A stretch of 64,000 bases of DNA, from positions 48,892 through 112,891 of the forward strand of contig DASUFO010000086.1 in assembly GCA_036274475.1 (NCBI GenBank). The letters are read 5' to 3'. Below, piece after piece: positions 49,151 to 57,902 of the stretch. The notes under the pieces were generated by a model that had not been told where the DNA came from, ran no database searches, and saw nothing but the letters and a program-made list of their open reading frames with translations. The stretch comes from CF-46 sp036274475. GTDB taxonomy: Bacteria > Chloroflexota > Limnocylindria > Limnocylindrales > CSP1-4. How positions within the stretch are numbered: the first letter of the stretch is position 1; each line of letters starts with the position of its first letter. The position numbers were made by a program, and so were the translations under genes.

Positions 49151-50035
49151 GTGTCCGACCCTCGCCCAATCGGCGTCTTCGACTCCGGCGTAGGCGGGCT
49201 GACCGTCCTCCGCGAAGTCCTCCGCCGCGCCCCGAACGAGTCGACGATCTATCTCGGCGACAACGACCGTGCCCCGTACGGCGTTCGCTCCGATGCCGAG
49301 GTCCTGGCGTTCTCGACCGAGGCGCTCGACGCTCTCGTCGAGCGCGACGTCAAGGCGATCGTCGTCGCCTGCAACACGTCGACGGCGGTCGGTTTGACCC
49401 ACTTCCGGCATCGCTACGACCTGCCGATCCTGGGCGTCGTCCGGCCCGGAGCGGTGACGGCGGCCCTGACGACGCGGAACCGGCGCGTCGGCGTCATCGC
49501 GACGCCGGCAACGGTCCGCTCGCACGCGTATTTCGCCGCGATCAAGGACGAGAACCCCGCAGTCGAGGTGTACGAGCACGCGACGCCGGCGTTCGTGCCG
49601 CTCGTCGAGGCCGGGCTCCTGAGCGGGCCGGACGTCGAAGCGGCGGTCGCCGAGGGACTGGCGCCGTTGCTCGGCGAGCGCGACGCCGAGGGCGAGTTCG
49701 TCTTTCCGCTGCCGGCGTCGGCCCGGATCGACACCCTTCTGCTGGGCTGCACCCACTACCCGCTGCTCCAGCCGATCATCGAGTCCGTCGCCGGCGACGG
49801 CGTCAAGATCGTCGACTCGGCGACCGCGACGGCATCCGCCTTGACCGAGCTGCTCGCGATCAACGGCCTCGATGCGGGCGCCGACGGCGCGTCGCCCGGT
49901 CACGTCCAGCTCACGACCGGCGACGCCGAAGCCTTCCGCTCGGTCGCCCGGCGCCTGTTCGGCGACGCATTCCTCGACGTCGAGCGCGTGGAGCTCACGA
50001 CCCCGGTTCGGTCGGCGTCGGTGGCCAGCTCGTGA
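49151..50035 (+). CDS. murI: Glutamate racemase
   Basis: 294 residues. Converts L- to D-glutamate for peptidoglycan. GVFDSGVGGLTVLRE, YLGDNDRAPYG (family: D-x-x-x-x-PYG), the first catalytic Cys in VVACNTSTA and the second in LLLGCTHYPLL with its His are intact. GTG at 49151 with GAGGAG overlapping the previous stop. The next gene overlaps its TGA by GTGA. Length is slightly above the usual 260-285 because of an insertion around residues 175-190. Confidence 0.96.
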   Translation: MSDPRPIGVFDSGVGGLTVLREVLRRAPNESTIYLGDNDRAPYGVRSDAEVLAFSTEALDALVERDVKAIVVACNTSTAVGLTHFRHRYDLPILGVVRPGAVTAALTTRNRRVGVIATPATVRSHAYFAAIKDENPAVEVYEHATPAFVPLVEAGLLSGPDVEAAVAEGLAPLLGERDAEGEFVFPLPASARIDTLLLGCTHYPLLQPIIESVAGDGVKIVDSATATASALTELLAINGLDAGADGASPGHVQLTTGDAEAFRSVARRLFGDAFLDVERVELTTPVRSASVASS

Positions 50036-51258
50036 GCGGCCCGTCGCGTCGCGGCCAGGGAAAGCAGCCCTGGCGCGACGACCGCGTCCTCCAGGCCGGG
50101 TTCCTCGTCGGCACCGCGCTTGGCGCAGCCGCGACCGTGATCGGCCGTCGCGCCGAGCGAGCCGCGCGCAAGGGCCTCGTCGACTGGTCGCAGGCGGAAC
50201 GGATCGCGATCGGCCGGCTCCAGTCGGCCCCCGGCCAGCTCACGCCCAATGAGCTCAAGGCATCGGAGCCGGAGTACGCCGCGGCCATGGCTCGGATCGT
50301 GCCGCGGCTGTCGGAGGCCCTCGAGACGGAGCTGCCCGGCGTCGTCGAGCGATCCGGCGTCATCGATCGGGCGGGCTGGGTCCGAGCGAATGTGACCACG
50401 TTCGGCGCGCTGATCGCCACCCTCGAGGACGAGCTGCTCGACCAGGTGATGCCGTCCGGAGGCGGCATCGGCAAGGCGACGATGGCGCTCGCGAACCGCT
50501 GGGTGACCACGCGCCAGCTCGGCTTCCTGCTCGGATTCATGGGCTCGAAGGTGCTCGGTCAGTACGACCTCGCGCTGCTCTCGGCCGAGTCGACGCCGGG
50601 CCGGCTGCTGTTCGTCGAAGAGAACATCCGCCAGACCGCCCGGATCCTCGATGTGCCGCTGGGCCCGTTCCGGACGTGGATCGCGCTCCACGAGACGACC
50701 CACGCGTTCGAGTTCGAGGCTCACCCGTGGCTCCGTCCTTACCTGGCCGAGCGCCTGGAACGCCAGCTCCGGCTGTTCAGCCGCGAGGCCAGCGGGCTCG
50801 GCCGGGAGGCGCTCAAGTCGTTCGGCCGGTCATTGCGAGGGGAGAGCGGATCTGACGGGCCGGAGCACTGGATCGAGCGGCTCATGACCGACGAGCAGCG
50901 TCGCCTGTTCCGGGAGACGCAGGCCGTGATGAGCCTGCTCGAGGGCTTCAGCGACTACGTGATGGACGACGTCGGGCGCGACCTCGTGCCGGGCGTCGAG
51001 CGGATCAGCGCGAAGTTCCACGAGCGGCGGAACGCCCGGCGGTCGCCGTTCGAACGGGCGGTCATGCGCCTGACCGGCATGGACGTGAAGCTCGAGCAGT
51101 ACCGGATCGGCGAGAAGTTCGTCCGCGGAATCGCCGACGCGGGTGGCGCGCCGGCGTTGCGCCGGCTCTGGGAGGGCCCGGAGTCGATGCCGCGCCACGG
51201 CGAGCTCGACGATCCGGCGGCGTGGGTTCGGCGGGTCATGCCCGAGCTGTCGAACTGA
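50032..51258 (+). CDS. DUF2342 zinc-dependent metalloprotease-like protein
   Basis: 408 residues of the DUF2342 family (sometimes called coenzyme F420 biosynthesis-associated). The metal motif HETTH (H220-H224) lies in RTWIALHETTHAFEFEAHPWLRPYL, and LLEGFSDYVMDDVGRDLVPGVERISAKFHERR includes the downstream Glu typical of the family. No signal peptide; cytoplasmic. The substrate is unknown. GTGA overlap with murI, TGATG overlap with the next gene. The family is mainly found in Actinobacteria and Chloroflexota, which helps place the genome. Confidence 0.93.
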   Translation: MSGPSRRGQGKQPWRDDRVLQAGFLVGTALGAAATVIGRRAERAARKGLVDWSQAERIAIGRLQSAPGQLTPNELKASEPEYAAAMARIVPRLSEALETELPGVVERSGVIDRAGWVRANVTTFGALIATLEDELLDQVMPSGGGIGKATMALANRWVTTRQLGFLLGFMGSKVLGQYDLALLSAESTPGRLLFVEENIRQTARILDVPLGPFRTWIALHETTHAFEFEAHPWLRPYLAERLERQLRLFSREASGLGREALKSFGRSLRGESGSDGPEHWIERLMTDEQRRLFRETQAVMSLLEGFSDYVMDDVGRDLVPGVERISAKFHERRNARRSPFERAVMRLTGMDVKLEQYRIGEKFVRGIADAGGAPALRRLWEGPESMPRHGELDDPAAWVRRVMPELSN

Positions 51259-52313
51259 TGGCGAGTCGCGCCGGCGTCGTCGGACCCGGTTCTGGCGCCG
51301 GCGGCGCCCCCGCCGCGATCGCCCTGACCCCGATCCTGTCCGCGCGCTACCGGACGCGCGACCTCGAGCGAATCCGCGAGGCGGCGCCGGGTGCCCGGAT
51401 CGTGACGCTCAGCGTCGAGGGCCTCTCCGACGACCCGGTCGACGACGTCGAGGTGCTGCTCCACGGCTGGCTTTCGGCGGAGGCGTTCGACCGCCTGCTT
51501 GCCCGCGCGCCCCGGTTGGCGTGGGTGCACAGCGCGTCGGCCGGCGTCGAGCGGGCGCTGACGCCGACGGCGCGCTCGCGCGGCATCGTGATCACGAATG
51601 CCCGGGGCGTCTTCTCGAGGCCGATCGCCGAGTACGTGATGATGATGATCCTCGCGGTGAGCCGGAAGCTCCCCGGGCTGCTCGAGCTCCAGCGCGAGCG
51701 GACGTGGCAGCCGCTCGAGGGGACAGAGCTCCGCGACGTGACCGTCGGGATCGTCGGGCTGGGGTCGATCGGGCGGGCGGTCGGTGCGCTCGCGACCGCG
51801 TTTGGCTGCCGGGTCATCGCGACGCGACGCCGGCCGGAGGAGGGGAGCGCGCCGCGGGCCGACGAGGAGCTCTCGTTCGGCGAGGCGATGCTCGATCGGG
51901 TCGGCGGTCCCGAGACGCTGCCGGCACTGCTCGCAGAATCGGACTTCGTGGTCCTGGCGGCCCCGTTGACCCCCGAGACCGAGAACATGATCTCGGCCGA
52001 GACGCTCGAGCAGATGAAGCCCGGCTCGTGGCTGATCAACGTGGCTCGCGGCCGGCTCGTCGACGAGCGGGCGCTGCTGCGGGCGCTCCGCGACGGCCCG
52101 GTCGGTGGCGCGATCCTCGACACGTTCCGTGACGAGCCGCTCCAGCCGGGCTCGCCGTTCTACGACCTGCCGAACGTCATCGTCACGCCCCATACGTCGT
52201 GGTCGAGCGCCCGCGTCCTCGACCGCAGCATCGAGCTCTTCACCGACAATCTCCAGCGCTTCGCGAAGGGCGAGCCGCTGCTGAACGTCGTCGACCCCAG
52301 CGCAGGCTACTGA
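51258..52313 (+). CDS. D-2-hydroxyacid dehydrogenase
   Basis: 351 residues of the NAD(P)-dependent D-isomer 2-hydroxyacid dehydrogenase family. Dinucleotide motif TVGIVGLGSIGRAVG, catalytic Arg in NVARGRLVDE, Glu in FRDEPLQPGSPFYDLPNV and His in VTPHTSW. The NAD loop ATRRRPEEG suggests NADP preference through its Arg residues. Closest types are glyoxylate/hydroxypyruvate reductases rather than SerA (no ACT domain). The start overlaps the DUF2342 stop by one base (TGATG). A disordered Gly/Ala-rich stretch of about 22 residues precedes the domain. Confidence 0.93.
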   Translation: MASRAGVVGPGSGAGGAPAAIALTPILSARYRTRDLERIREAAPGARIVTLSVEGLSDDPVDDVEVLLHGWLSAEAFDRLLARAPRLAWVHSASAGVERALTPTARSRGIVITNARGVFSRPIAEYVMMMILAVSRKLPGLLELQRERTWQPLEGTELRDVTVGIVGLGSIGRAVGALATAFGCRVIATRRRPEEGSAPRADEELSFGEAMLDRVGGPETLPALLAESDFVVLAAPLTPETENMISAETLEQMKPGSWLINVARGRLVDERALLRALRDGPVGGAILDTFRDEPLQPGSPFYDLPNVIVTPHTSWSSARVLDRSIELFTDNLQRFAKGEPLLNVVDPSAGY

Positions 52314-52339
52314 TCGCGCCCAGCGCCGCGCGCGACGGG

Positions 52340-52345
52340 TAGCAT
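52340..52345 (+). promoter_or_regulatory. -10-like TAGCAT of ychF, leaderless spacing
   Basis: TAGCAT followed by 6 nt and the ATG at 52352; predicted +1 is the start codon. Confidence 0.45.
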
Positions 52346-52351
52346 CGCGGG

Positions 52352-53455
52352 ATGCAGATCGCGATCGTGGGGCTTGCTGGCTCGGGCAAGACGACCGTCT
52401 TCAACACGCTCACCAGGGGCCACGCCGAGACCGGCGGCTTCGGTGGCCTCGAGCTCCACGTCGGCGTCGTCAAGGTCCCCGACGAGCGCCTCGACAAGCT
52501 CGCCGAGATCTTCAAGCCCAAGAAGGTCATTCATGCCGACGTCACGTACGTCGACCTGCCCGCGCCGCCCGCGTCGTCCGAGGGACGCGTCGGGGCCGAG
52601 GAGCTGCCGGCGGAGCATCTCGCCCGGCTGCGCGAAAGTGATGCGCTGCTCCACGTCGTCCGGGCGTTCGAGGACGACGCGCATCCCCATCCCGAAGGCT
52701 CCGTCGATGCCCGGCGCGATCTCGATCGGCTCGATTTCGAGTTCGTCATCGCGGACCTGGCGCTCGTCGACCGCAGGCTCGAGCGGCTCAAGACGAGCGG
52801 TCGCCACGGCTCGCCGGCCGAACGGGAATCGAACGAGCGCGAAGAGGCGGTGCTGGTGCGGCTGAAAGCGGCGCTCGAGGATGGCAGGCCGATCCGCGAC
52901 GTCGAGCTCGATGACGGCGAGGAGAAGGCGATCCGCGGCTTCCGGTTCCTGTCGCAGAAGCCGGTGCTCGTCCTCGTCAACATCGGCGAAGGCGATCTGC
53001 CCAGGGCCGCGGACCTCGTTGCGAAGGTCGGCGCGGGGTACGAGCACAAGAGCACGCTCCTCGACTCGCTCTCTGCCCGGATCGAGATGGAGCTGGGCGA
53101 GCTGGAGCCCGACGAGGCGGCGATCTTCATGGAGGAGCTCGGCATCGCCGAGTCGAGCCTCGATCGGGTGATCGGGCTGTCGTACCAGCTGCTCGGCCTG
53201 ATCTCGTTCCTGACCGCGGGCCCGGACGAGGTTCGCGCCTGGCCCGTTCGTGACGGGTCGACGGCGGTCGATGCGGCCGGCGCGATCCACACCGACCTCG
53301 CGAAGGGCTTCATCCGCGCCGAGACGGTGGCGTACGAGGACCTCTTGACGCTCGGCTCGCTGGCCGAGGCGCGCAAGGCCGGCCGCCTTCGCTCGGAAGG
53401 CAAGACGTACCGCGTCCGGGACGGCGACGTCGTCGAGATCCTCTTCAGCAAGTAG
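52352..53455 (+). CDS. ychF: Ribosome-associated ATPase/GTPase YchF
   Basis: 367 residues, OBG-HflX superfamily, universally conserved. G1 reads GLAGSGKTT (usual NVGKST is replaced), followed by the YchF-typical GVVKVPDERLDKLAEIFKPKKVIHADVTYVDLP with the G3 region altered (DLP). The coiled-coil arm (DLALVDRRLERLKTSG) and C-terminal TGS domain (TVAYEDLLTLGSLAEARKAGRLRSEGKTYRVRDGDVVEILF) are present. The NKxD-equivalent is VNIGE. YchF proteins hydrolyse ATP and affect translation and stress responses. A leaderless-type TAGCAT precedes the ATG. Confidence 0.95.
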   Translation: MQIAIVGLAGSGKTTVFNTLTRGHAETGGFGGLELHVGVVKVPDERLDKLAEIFKPKKVIHADVTYVDLPAPPASSEGRVGAEELPAEHLARLRESDALLHVVRAFEDDAHPHPEGSVDARRDLDRLDFEFVIADLALVDRRLERLKTSGRHGSPAERESNEREEAVLVRLKAALEDGRPIRDVELDDGEEKAIRGFRFLSQKPVLVLVNIGEGDLPRAADLVAKVGAGYEHKSTLLDSLSARIEMELGELEPDEAAIFMEELGIAESSLDRVIGLSYQLLGLISFLTAGPDEVRAWPVRDGSTAVDAAGAIHTDLAKGFIRAETVAYEDLLTLGSLAEARKAGRLRSEGKTYRVRDGDVVEILFSK

Positions 53456-53461
53456 CCCGGA

Positions 53462-54340
53462 GTGGCCGCCTCGACGCTCGGGGTCCCGCCGCTCGCGGAG
53501 CTCCTGGCCGACGTGGTCGGCGTCGCGCGCGGCCTGGGCCTGAAGGTCGACGACCCGGTCGTCATCAAGGACAGCCTCAACCTGCTGGTATGGCTCCGGC
53601 CGGCGCCGGTCGTCGCCCGCATGCACGTCCGGACGAGCGTCGTTCGGAGCATCGAGCCGGCCGCGGATAGCCTCGCGCTGGCAACGTTCCTCGCGGACGC
53701 GGGTCTGCCCGTGTCGCCTCCGGTCGATGACGTCGATCCCGGTCCGCACGTCGGGGCGACCGGCCGACCGATGACGCTCTGGCAGCACCTGCCGCTGCTC
53801 GACGAGCGCGCCGATGCCGCGGCCGCCGGCCGCACGCTCCGTCACCTTCACGAGGCGATGGCCGCATACGACGGGCCGCTCCGACATGTCGGGCCGCTGG
53901 AGGAGATCGGGCGGCTCTCGGACGCCCTGGAGTCGTACGGCGAACGTGCCGACGCCGCGACGATTCGGGGTCTCCTCGCCCGCGTCGACGTCCCGGTCAC
54001 GCCGGTCCAGGCGCTCCACGGCGACGCCCATCTCGGCAACGTCCGGCTCACGGCCTCCGGGTTGCGCTGGCTCGACTGGGAGGAGTCGTGGCGCGGCCCG
54101 GTCGCCTGGGACCTCGCGTCGCTCGAGCACCGCCGGGCGACGTTCGACGAGCTCCACGACGAGACCCGCCGCGCGTTCGACGGCTATGGCCCGCACGACG
54201 CCGAAGCCGTCGAGGCGTGGGTGCCGGTTGTTTCGCTCTGGGCCGCATCGTGGGGCCTCGTCGGGGCGCTCGACGGGCTGGGTTGGGACGAGAGCGCCCG
54301 GCGCCGGCTCGCATGGGCCGCGTCGCAGCTCGGCGGCTGA
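53462..54340 (+). CDS. APH-family phosphotransferase
   Basis: 292 residues with the aminoglycoside phosphotransferase/choline kinase-like fold. The Brenner motif LHGDAHLGNV carries the catalytic Asp and metal Asn, and WLDWEES stands in place of the DxD motif. N-terminal lobe weak (LNLLVWLRPAPVVARMHV carries a Lys/Arg substitution). Members phosphorylate antibiotics, sugars or unknown small molecules, so resistance should not be assumed. GTG at 53462, 6 nt after the ychF stop, probably the same transcript. Confidence 0.88.
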   Translation: MAASTLGVPPLAELLADVVGVARGLGLKVDDPVVIKDSLNLLVWLRPAPVVARMHVRTSVVRSIEPAADSLALATFLADAGLPVSPPVDDVDPGPHVGATGRPMTLWQHLPLLDERADAAAAGRTLRHLHEAMAAYDGPLRHVGPLEEIGRLSDALESYGERADAATIRGLLARVDVPVTPVQALHGDAHLGNVRLTASGLRWLDWEESWRGPVAWDLASLEHRRATFDELHDETRRAFDGYGPHDAEAVEAWVPVVSLWAASWGLVGALDGLGWDESARRRLAWAASQLGG

Positions 54341-54362
54341 CATGATCACCGTCCTGGAGGGG

Positions 54363-54389
54363 TCGGGACGCCGGTCCCATGACGGCGGG
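54363..54389 (+). promoter_or_regulatory. Conserved 27-bp promoter element, copy 1
   Basis: Contains the inverted repeat GGGAC-GCCG-GTCCC (54365-54378) directly abutting the -35 ATGACG (54379-54384). Identical in 26 of 27 positions to copy 2 at 57811-57837. Probably an activator site for the promoter of the gene at 54414. Confidence 0.7.
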
Positions 54390-54407
54390 ATGGCCGCTGG
54401 GTAGGGT
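54379..54407 (+). promoter_or_regulatory. Promoter of the small membrane-protein gene at 54414
   Basis: ATGACG (54379-54384), 17 nt, TAGGGT (54402-54407), then 6 nt to the ATG; the predicted +1 is the start codon. Confidence 0.6.
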
Positions 54408-54413
54408 CAGGTC

Positions 54414-54824
54414 ATGACGACGACCGCTCTGGCCCGACCCGCCGGGATCGCAAGGGCCGCCGGGCTCGCGTACGCCCTGCCGGCGCTGGGTTTCGGCATC
54501 CCGACACCGTTTGTCCTGTCACACCTGGTCAGGACGGGCGAACTTCCAATGACGCCGTTCGGCTTCCGCTCACACAGTGGCCCGTTCGAGCAGCTCGGCC
54601 AGAATGGGTTCGTCGCCCTCGGGTTCGTGCTGCTCGCGTCCTGCGCTGTCGACGTGCTCGCCGGCGCGTGGCTGTGGCGCGGCCGTCGGCGCGGCGCAGT
54701 GCTCGGGCTCGCGGCAACGCCGATCGCGACCTTGATGGCATATGGCTTCGCGTTTCCGTTCCTCGCTGCCGCGATACCGGTCCGACTCGTCCTGACGGTC
54801 CGGGCCTGGCCGAAGCTCCGATAG
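54414..54824 (+). CDS. Small four-helix membrane protein
   Basis: 136 residues, about four predicted helices (residues 14-36, 66-88, 92-108 and 110-130) with a soluble loop carrying TPFGFRSHSGPFEQLGQ. No family recognised. It is the first gene of a group containing a sensor kinase and response regulator, and its promoter carries the 27-bp element shared with the gene after the regulator. Predicted leaderless message. It may be a target of the two-component system. Confidence 0.82.
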   Translation: MTTTALARPAGIARAAGLAYALPALGFGIPTPFVLSHLVRTGELPMTPFGFRSHSGPFEQLGQNGFVALGFVLLASCAVDVLAGAWLWRGRRRGAVLGLAATPIATLMAYGFAFPFLAAAIPVRLVLTVRAWPKLR

Positions 54825-54876
54825 CGGGCCGTACACTGCGGACGTCGTCAGGTCGGGGCGCAGGAGGGATCGGCAG

Positions 54877-57114
54877 GTGAGCAACGGCCGCCGTCCCGCC
54901 CTGGCCGCCCTCGTCGTCTTCGTCGTCGCAATGATTGCGTCGGTCTGTGTGACCGGGATTCGCGTCGCGAATCCGACGAGCGGCGGGAGCCTGGCATTGG
55001 GCCACTACCGACCCGAGGGCGTCGTCGTGACGATTCTCCCGGATGTCGCGACGACGCTTCGCGACGGCGACCTGGTCGTCGTGATGGACGGGCGTACGAC
55101 ACTCGCCTGGGCCGACACCGTCCCGGCCGCGGGTCGATCGCCCGGCGAGGTCGGCGATGTCGTGCCGTTCGAGATTGTGCGTGGCGGCGAGACGCTCGCC
55201 GTCGACGTGCCGCTCTCGCCGTTCCCTGCGGGTGCGGTGCTGCTCGACGCGTGGGGCACGCTCACGTTCGTCGGCGCGATGCTCGTCATGGGCGTCTTCG
55301 TGTTCTGGCGGCGGCCGCTCGTCCCGGCATCCGGGGCGCTCCTGCTCAGCGCGGCCGGGGCGGTCGGGAGCACGGTGCCGTTTCTGCTCGGGAACGACCC
55401 GCTCGACCTGACAGACGGGGTGATCGTCCCGATGACCGTTGGCACGAGCCTCGTCTACCTGTTGCTCTGGGGCGGGTTGATCGACTTCTTCCTCGTGTTT
55501 CCGCGCCCGTTCGGGCGCCTCGGCACCCGGCCGTCGCTTCGGGTCGTCCCGTACGCGGCGGTCGCGGTGAGCTACCTCGGTGCGGTGGCGATCGCACGGT
55601 TCACCGAGCCCACGGCGCTCGCCTGGATCGCGTCGTGGGGGTATTGGACGATCCTGCCCACCCTGATCACGTTTGCCGCGACGCCGGTCATCCTCGTCCT
55701 GCGCTGGCGACGCGCCGATGCCCCGGAACGCCAGTTGTTGCGGGCGTTCGGGTGGGTGCTCGGGTTCATCGTCGCCGTTGACGCGGTGATCTGGCTGATC
55801 CCCGAGCTGCTCCGCGCACCGGTGCTGATTCCGTGGTCGATGGCGGCGCTGATCGGGCTGCCGTTCCCGATCCTCATCGCCGTCGCGATCCTGCGGTACG
55901 GCGCCTTCGACTTCGACGTCGTCATCCGCCGATCCGTCGTCTACGGCGGCCTGACGATCGCAGTCATCGCCGTGTACGTCGTCGTCGCCGCGGGACTCGG
56001 TGCGATCCTCGGTTCGGCGAGCGCGTTCGCAACGTCACTGCTTGCGACCGGGATCACGGCGCTCGCGGCACTACCGATCCGTGATGCGCTGCAACGCGCC
56101 TCGAGCCGGCTGATCTACGGCGATCGGGACGAGCCCGTCCGCGCGATTCGGCGCCTCGGCGACCGGCTCGAGGCGAGCGTCGATCCGGAGTCGATGCCGC
56201 GCGTCGTCGTCGATACCGTCGGCGACGCGCTTCGGCTGCCGTACGTGGGGCTCGAGCTGGGGACGGCGCCCGCCGCGCGGCTCGCAGCCGAGCGCGGATC
56301 GCCGCCGGCCGAGCTCGTCGAGCGGCCGCTCGTCTTCCAGGGCCGGATCATCGGTCGGCTGCTGGTCGCCGCGAGGGGCCCGGCGGATCCGCTGTCGGCG
56401 TCGGATCTCCGGCTGCTGGACGACCTGGCGCAACAGGTCGGTGTCGCGGCCCATGCGGCGCTGCTCACCGAGGACCTCCGGGCGTCGCGCGAGCGGCTCG
56501 TCACGGCTCGAGAGGAGGAGCGCCGACGGCTCCGGCGCGATCTGCACGACGGGCTCGGGCCTGCGCTCGCCGCCATCGGGATGCGGGCCGGCGCCGCCGA
56601 GAGCCTCGTCCGCGACGATCCCGACCGCGCCGCGGACCTTCTTGCGGAGCTCCAGGCCGAGGTGTCGGCGGCCGTGGTCGACGTTCGCCGGCTCGTCGAC
56701 GCGCTCCGGCCACCGGCGATCGACGAGGTCGGGCTGGTGGGCGCGCTGCGACTCGCCGCAGGCCGGCTCGAGTCACCGGGGTCGCCGCGCCTCGAAGTCG
56801 AATCGGACGGCCGGTTGCCCGAGCTGCCCGCCGCCGTCGAAGTTGCCGCGTACCGGATCGGGACGGAGGCGATGACGAATGCCGTTCGCCATGCCGGCGC
56901 CGCGACGTGCTCGCTGCGGCTTGTCGGCGGCTCAGACCTGACGGTCGTCGTCGAGGACGATGGGCGCGGCTTACCGACGACGCCGCGTGCGGGCGTCGGG
57001 CTCGTGTCGATGCACGAGCGGGCCGCGGAGCTGGGCGGCGAGTGCCGCGTCGAACCGAGGCCAGGTGGCGGCACGCGGGTCGTTGCCCGTCTGCCGCTCG
57101 TGGCCCCGGCGTGA
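54877..57114 (+). CDS. NarL-type sensor histidine kinase with multi-helix N-terminus
   Basis: 745 residues. An N-terminal helix (8-30), a PDZ-like extracytoplasmic segment (about 45-115, VVVTILPDVATTLRDGDLVVVMDGR), then about eight further helices to residue 410, a GAF-like domain (about 425-530), the HisKA_3 dimerisation helix with phospho-acceptor H557 in REEERRRLRRDLHDGLGP, and a HATPase_c domain (about 640-745: NAVRHAGA, VEDDGRGL, GVGLVSMHERA). GTG with GGAGG upstream, TACACT -10 candidate at 54832-54837. Signals to the response regulator whose start overlaps its stop (GTGA). The stimulus is unknown. Confidence 0.93.
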   Translation: MSNGRRPALAALVVFVVAMIASVCVTGIRVANPTSGGSLALGHYRPEGVVVTILPDVATTLRDGDLVVVMDGRTTLAWADTVPAAGRSPGEVGDVVPFEIVRGGETLAVDVPLSPFPAGAVLLDAWGTLTFVGAMLVMGVFVFWRRPLVPASGALLLSAAGAVGSTVPFLLGNDPLDLTDGVIVPMTVGTSLVYLLLWGGLIDFFLVFPRPFGRLGTRPSLRVVPYAAVAVSYLGAVAIARFTEPTALAWIASWGYWTILPTLITFAATPVILVLRWRRADAPERQLLRAFGWVLGFIVAVDAVIWLIPELLRAPVLIPWSMAALIGLPFPILIAVAILRYGAFDFDVVIRRSVVYGGLTIAVIAVYVVVAAGLGAILGSASAFATSLLATGITALAALPIRDALQRASSRLIYGDRDEPVRAIRRLGDRLEASVDPESMPRVVVDTVGDALRLPYVGLELGTAPAARLAAERGSPPAELVERPLVFQGRIIGRLLVAARGPADPLSASDLRLLDDLAQQVGVAAHAALLTEDLRASRERLVTAREEERRRLRRDLHDGLGPALAAIGMRAGAAESLVRDDPDRAADLLAELQAEVSAAVVDVRRLVDALRPPAIDEVGLVGALRLAAGRLESPGSPRLEVESDGRLPELPAAVEVAAYRIGTEAMTNAVRHAGAATCSLRLVGGSDLTVVVEDDGRGLPTTPRAGVGLVSMHERAAELGGECRVEPRPGGGTRVVARLPLVAPA

Positions 57115-57779
57115 CCGGGATGGACGAGCCGATCCGGATCCTCATCGCGGACGACCACGACGGGTTCCGCTCCGGGCTCGCGGCGCTCCTCGGAACGCAA
57201 CCCGGGCTCGACGTCGCGGGCGAGGCCGAGACGGGCGAGGAGGCCGTCGATCGCTCGCGGGAGTTGCAGCCGGATGTCGTGCTCATGGACCTCAACATGC
57301 CCGGTCTCGACGGGATCGCGGCGACCCGCCGGATCGTCGACACCAGCCCGCACATCGCGGTCCTCGTGCTCACGATGGCCGACAACGATGCTGCGGTCTT
57401 CGATGCGCTTCGGGCGGGCGCACGGGGCTACCTGCTGAAGGGCGCGGACCGGGCGGAGCTGACCCGCGCGATCCGCGCGGTCGCGTCGGGTGAGGCGATC
57501 TTCGGTCCGGACGTTGCGCGGCGCCTGATGGCCTACTTCGCCGACGCGCCGATTCGCGTCCCGGCCTTCCCCGACCTGAGCGATCGCGAGCTGGAGATCC
57601 TCGAGCTGATCGCTCGCGGGATGTCGAACCAGCAGATCGTCGACCGGCTCGTGATCTCGCCGAAGACCGTTCGGAACCACATCTCCAACATCTTCAGCAA
57701 GCTCCAGGTCCGCGATCGCGCCGAGGCCGTCGTGCGGGCCCGCGAGGCTGGGATGGGCGGGGAGCAGCCGCGGGCGTAG
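57111..57779 (+). CDS. NarL/LuxR-family response regulator
   Basis: 222 residues from GTG (or 219 from the ATG at 57120). Receiver domain with acidic pair IADDHDGFR, phospho-acceptor D60 in VVLMDLNMPG, Thr in LVLTMADND and Lys in GYLLKGAD. The C-terminal LuxR helix-turn-helix reads LSDRELEILELIARGMSNQQIVDRLVISPKTVRNHISNIFSKL. GTGA overlap with the kinase gene makes the pair certain. Likely binds the 27-bp element found both upstream (54363-54389) and downstream (57811-57837) of the two genes; this is inferred. Confidence 0.95.
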   Translation: MTGMDEPIRILIADDHDGFRSGLAALLGTQPGLDVAGEAETGEEAVDRSRELQPDVVLMDLNMPGLDGIAATRRIVDTSPHIAVLVLTMADNDAAVFDALRAGARGYLLKGADRAELTRAIRAVASGEAIFGPDVARRLMAYFADAPIRVPAFPDLSDRELEILELIARGMSNQQIVDRLVISPKTVRNHISNIFSKLQVRDRAEAVVRAREAGMGGEQPRA

Positions 57780-57810
57780 GCATCCCGGCAACCGCCCGAT
57801 CCCGACCCGA

Positions 57811-57837
57811 TCGGGACTCCGGTCCCATGACGGCGGG
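57811..57837 (+). promoter_or_regulatory. Conserved 27-bp promoter element, copy 2
   Basis: Contains GGGAC-TCCG-GTCCC (57813-57826) abutting the -35 ATGACG (57827-57832). One mismatch to copy 1, at the central position of the inverted repeat. Lies 31 nt after the response regulator stop. Confidence 0.7.
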
Positions 57838-57855
57838 CCGTCCGCCGCCTACGGT
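57827..57855 (+). promoter_or_regulatory. Promoter of the DUF6220 gene
   Basis: ATGACG (57827-57832), 17 nt, TACGGT (57850-57855); the start at about 57862 leaves a leader of about 41 nt containing the GGAGGTGA site (57889-57896). Confidence 0.6.
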
Positions 57856-57902
57856 CGGGGAGAGCGGGCACGGACCCGTCATCGACGCGGAGGTGACTGA
57901 CG

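Noticed and set aside
53462..54340. APH-fold gene as an antibiotic-resistance determinant
   Set aside because: The fold is shared by many kinases of unrelated substrates, the DxD motif is altered, and the gene sits in a housekeeping context.
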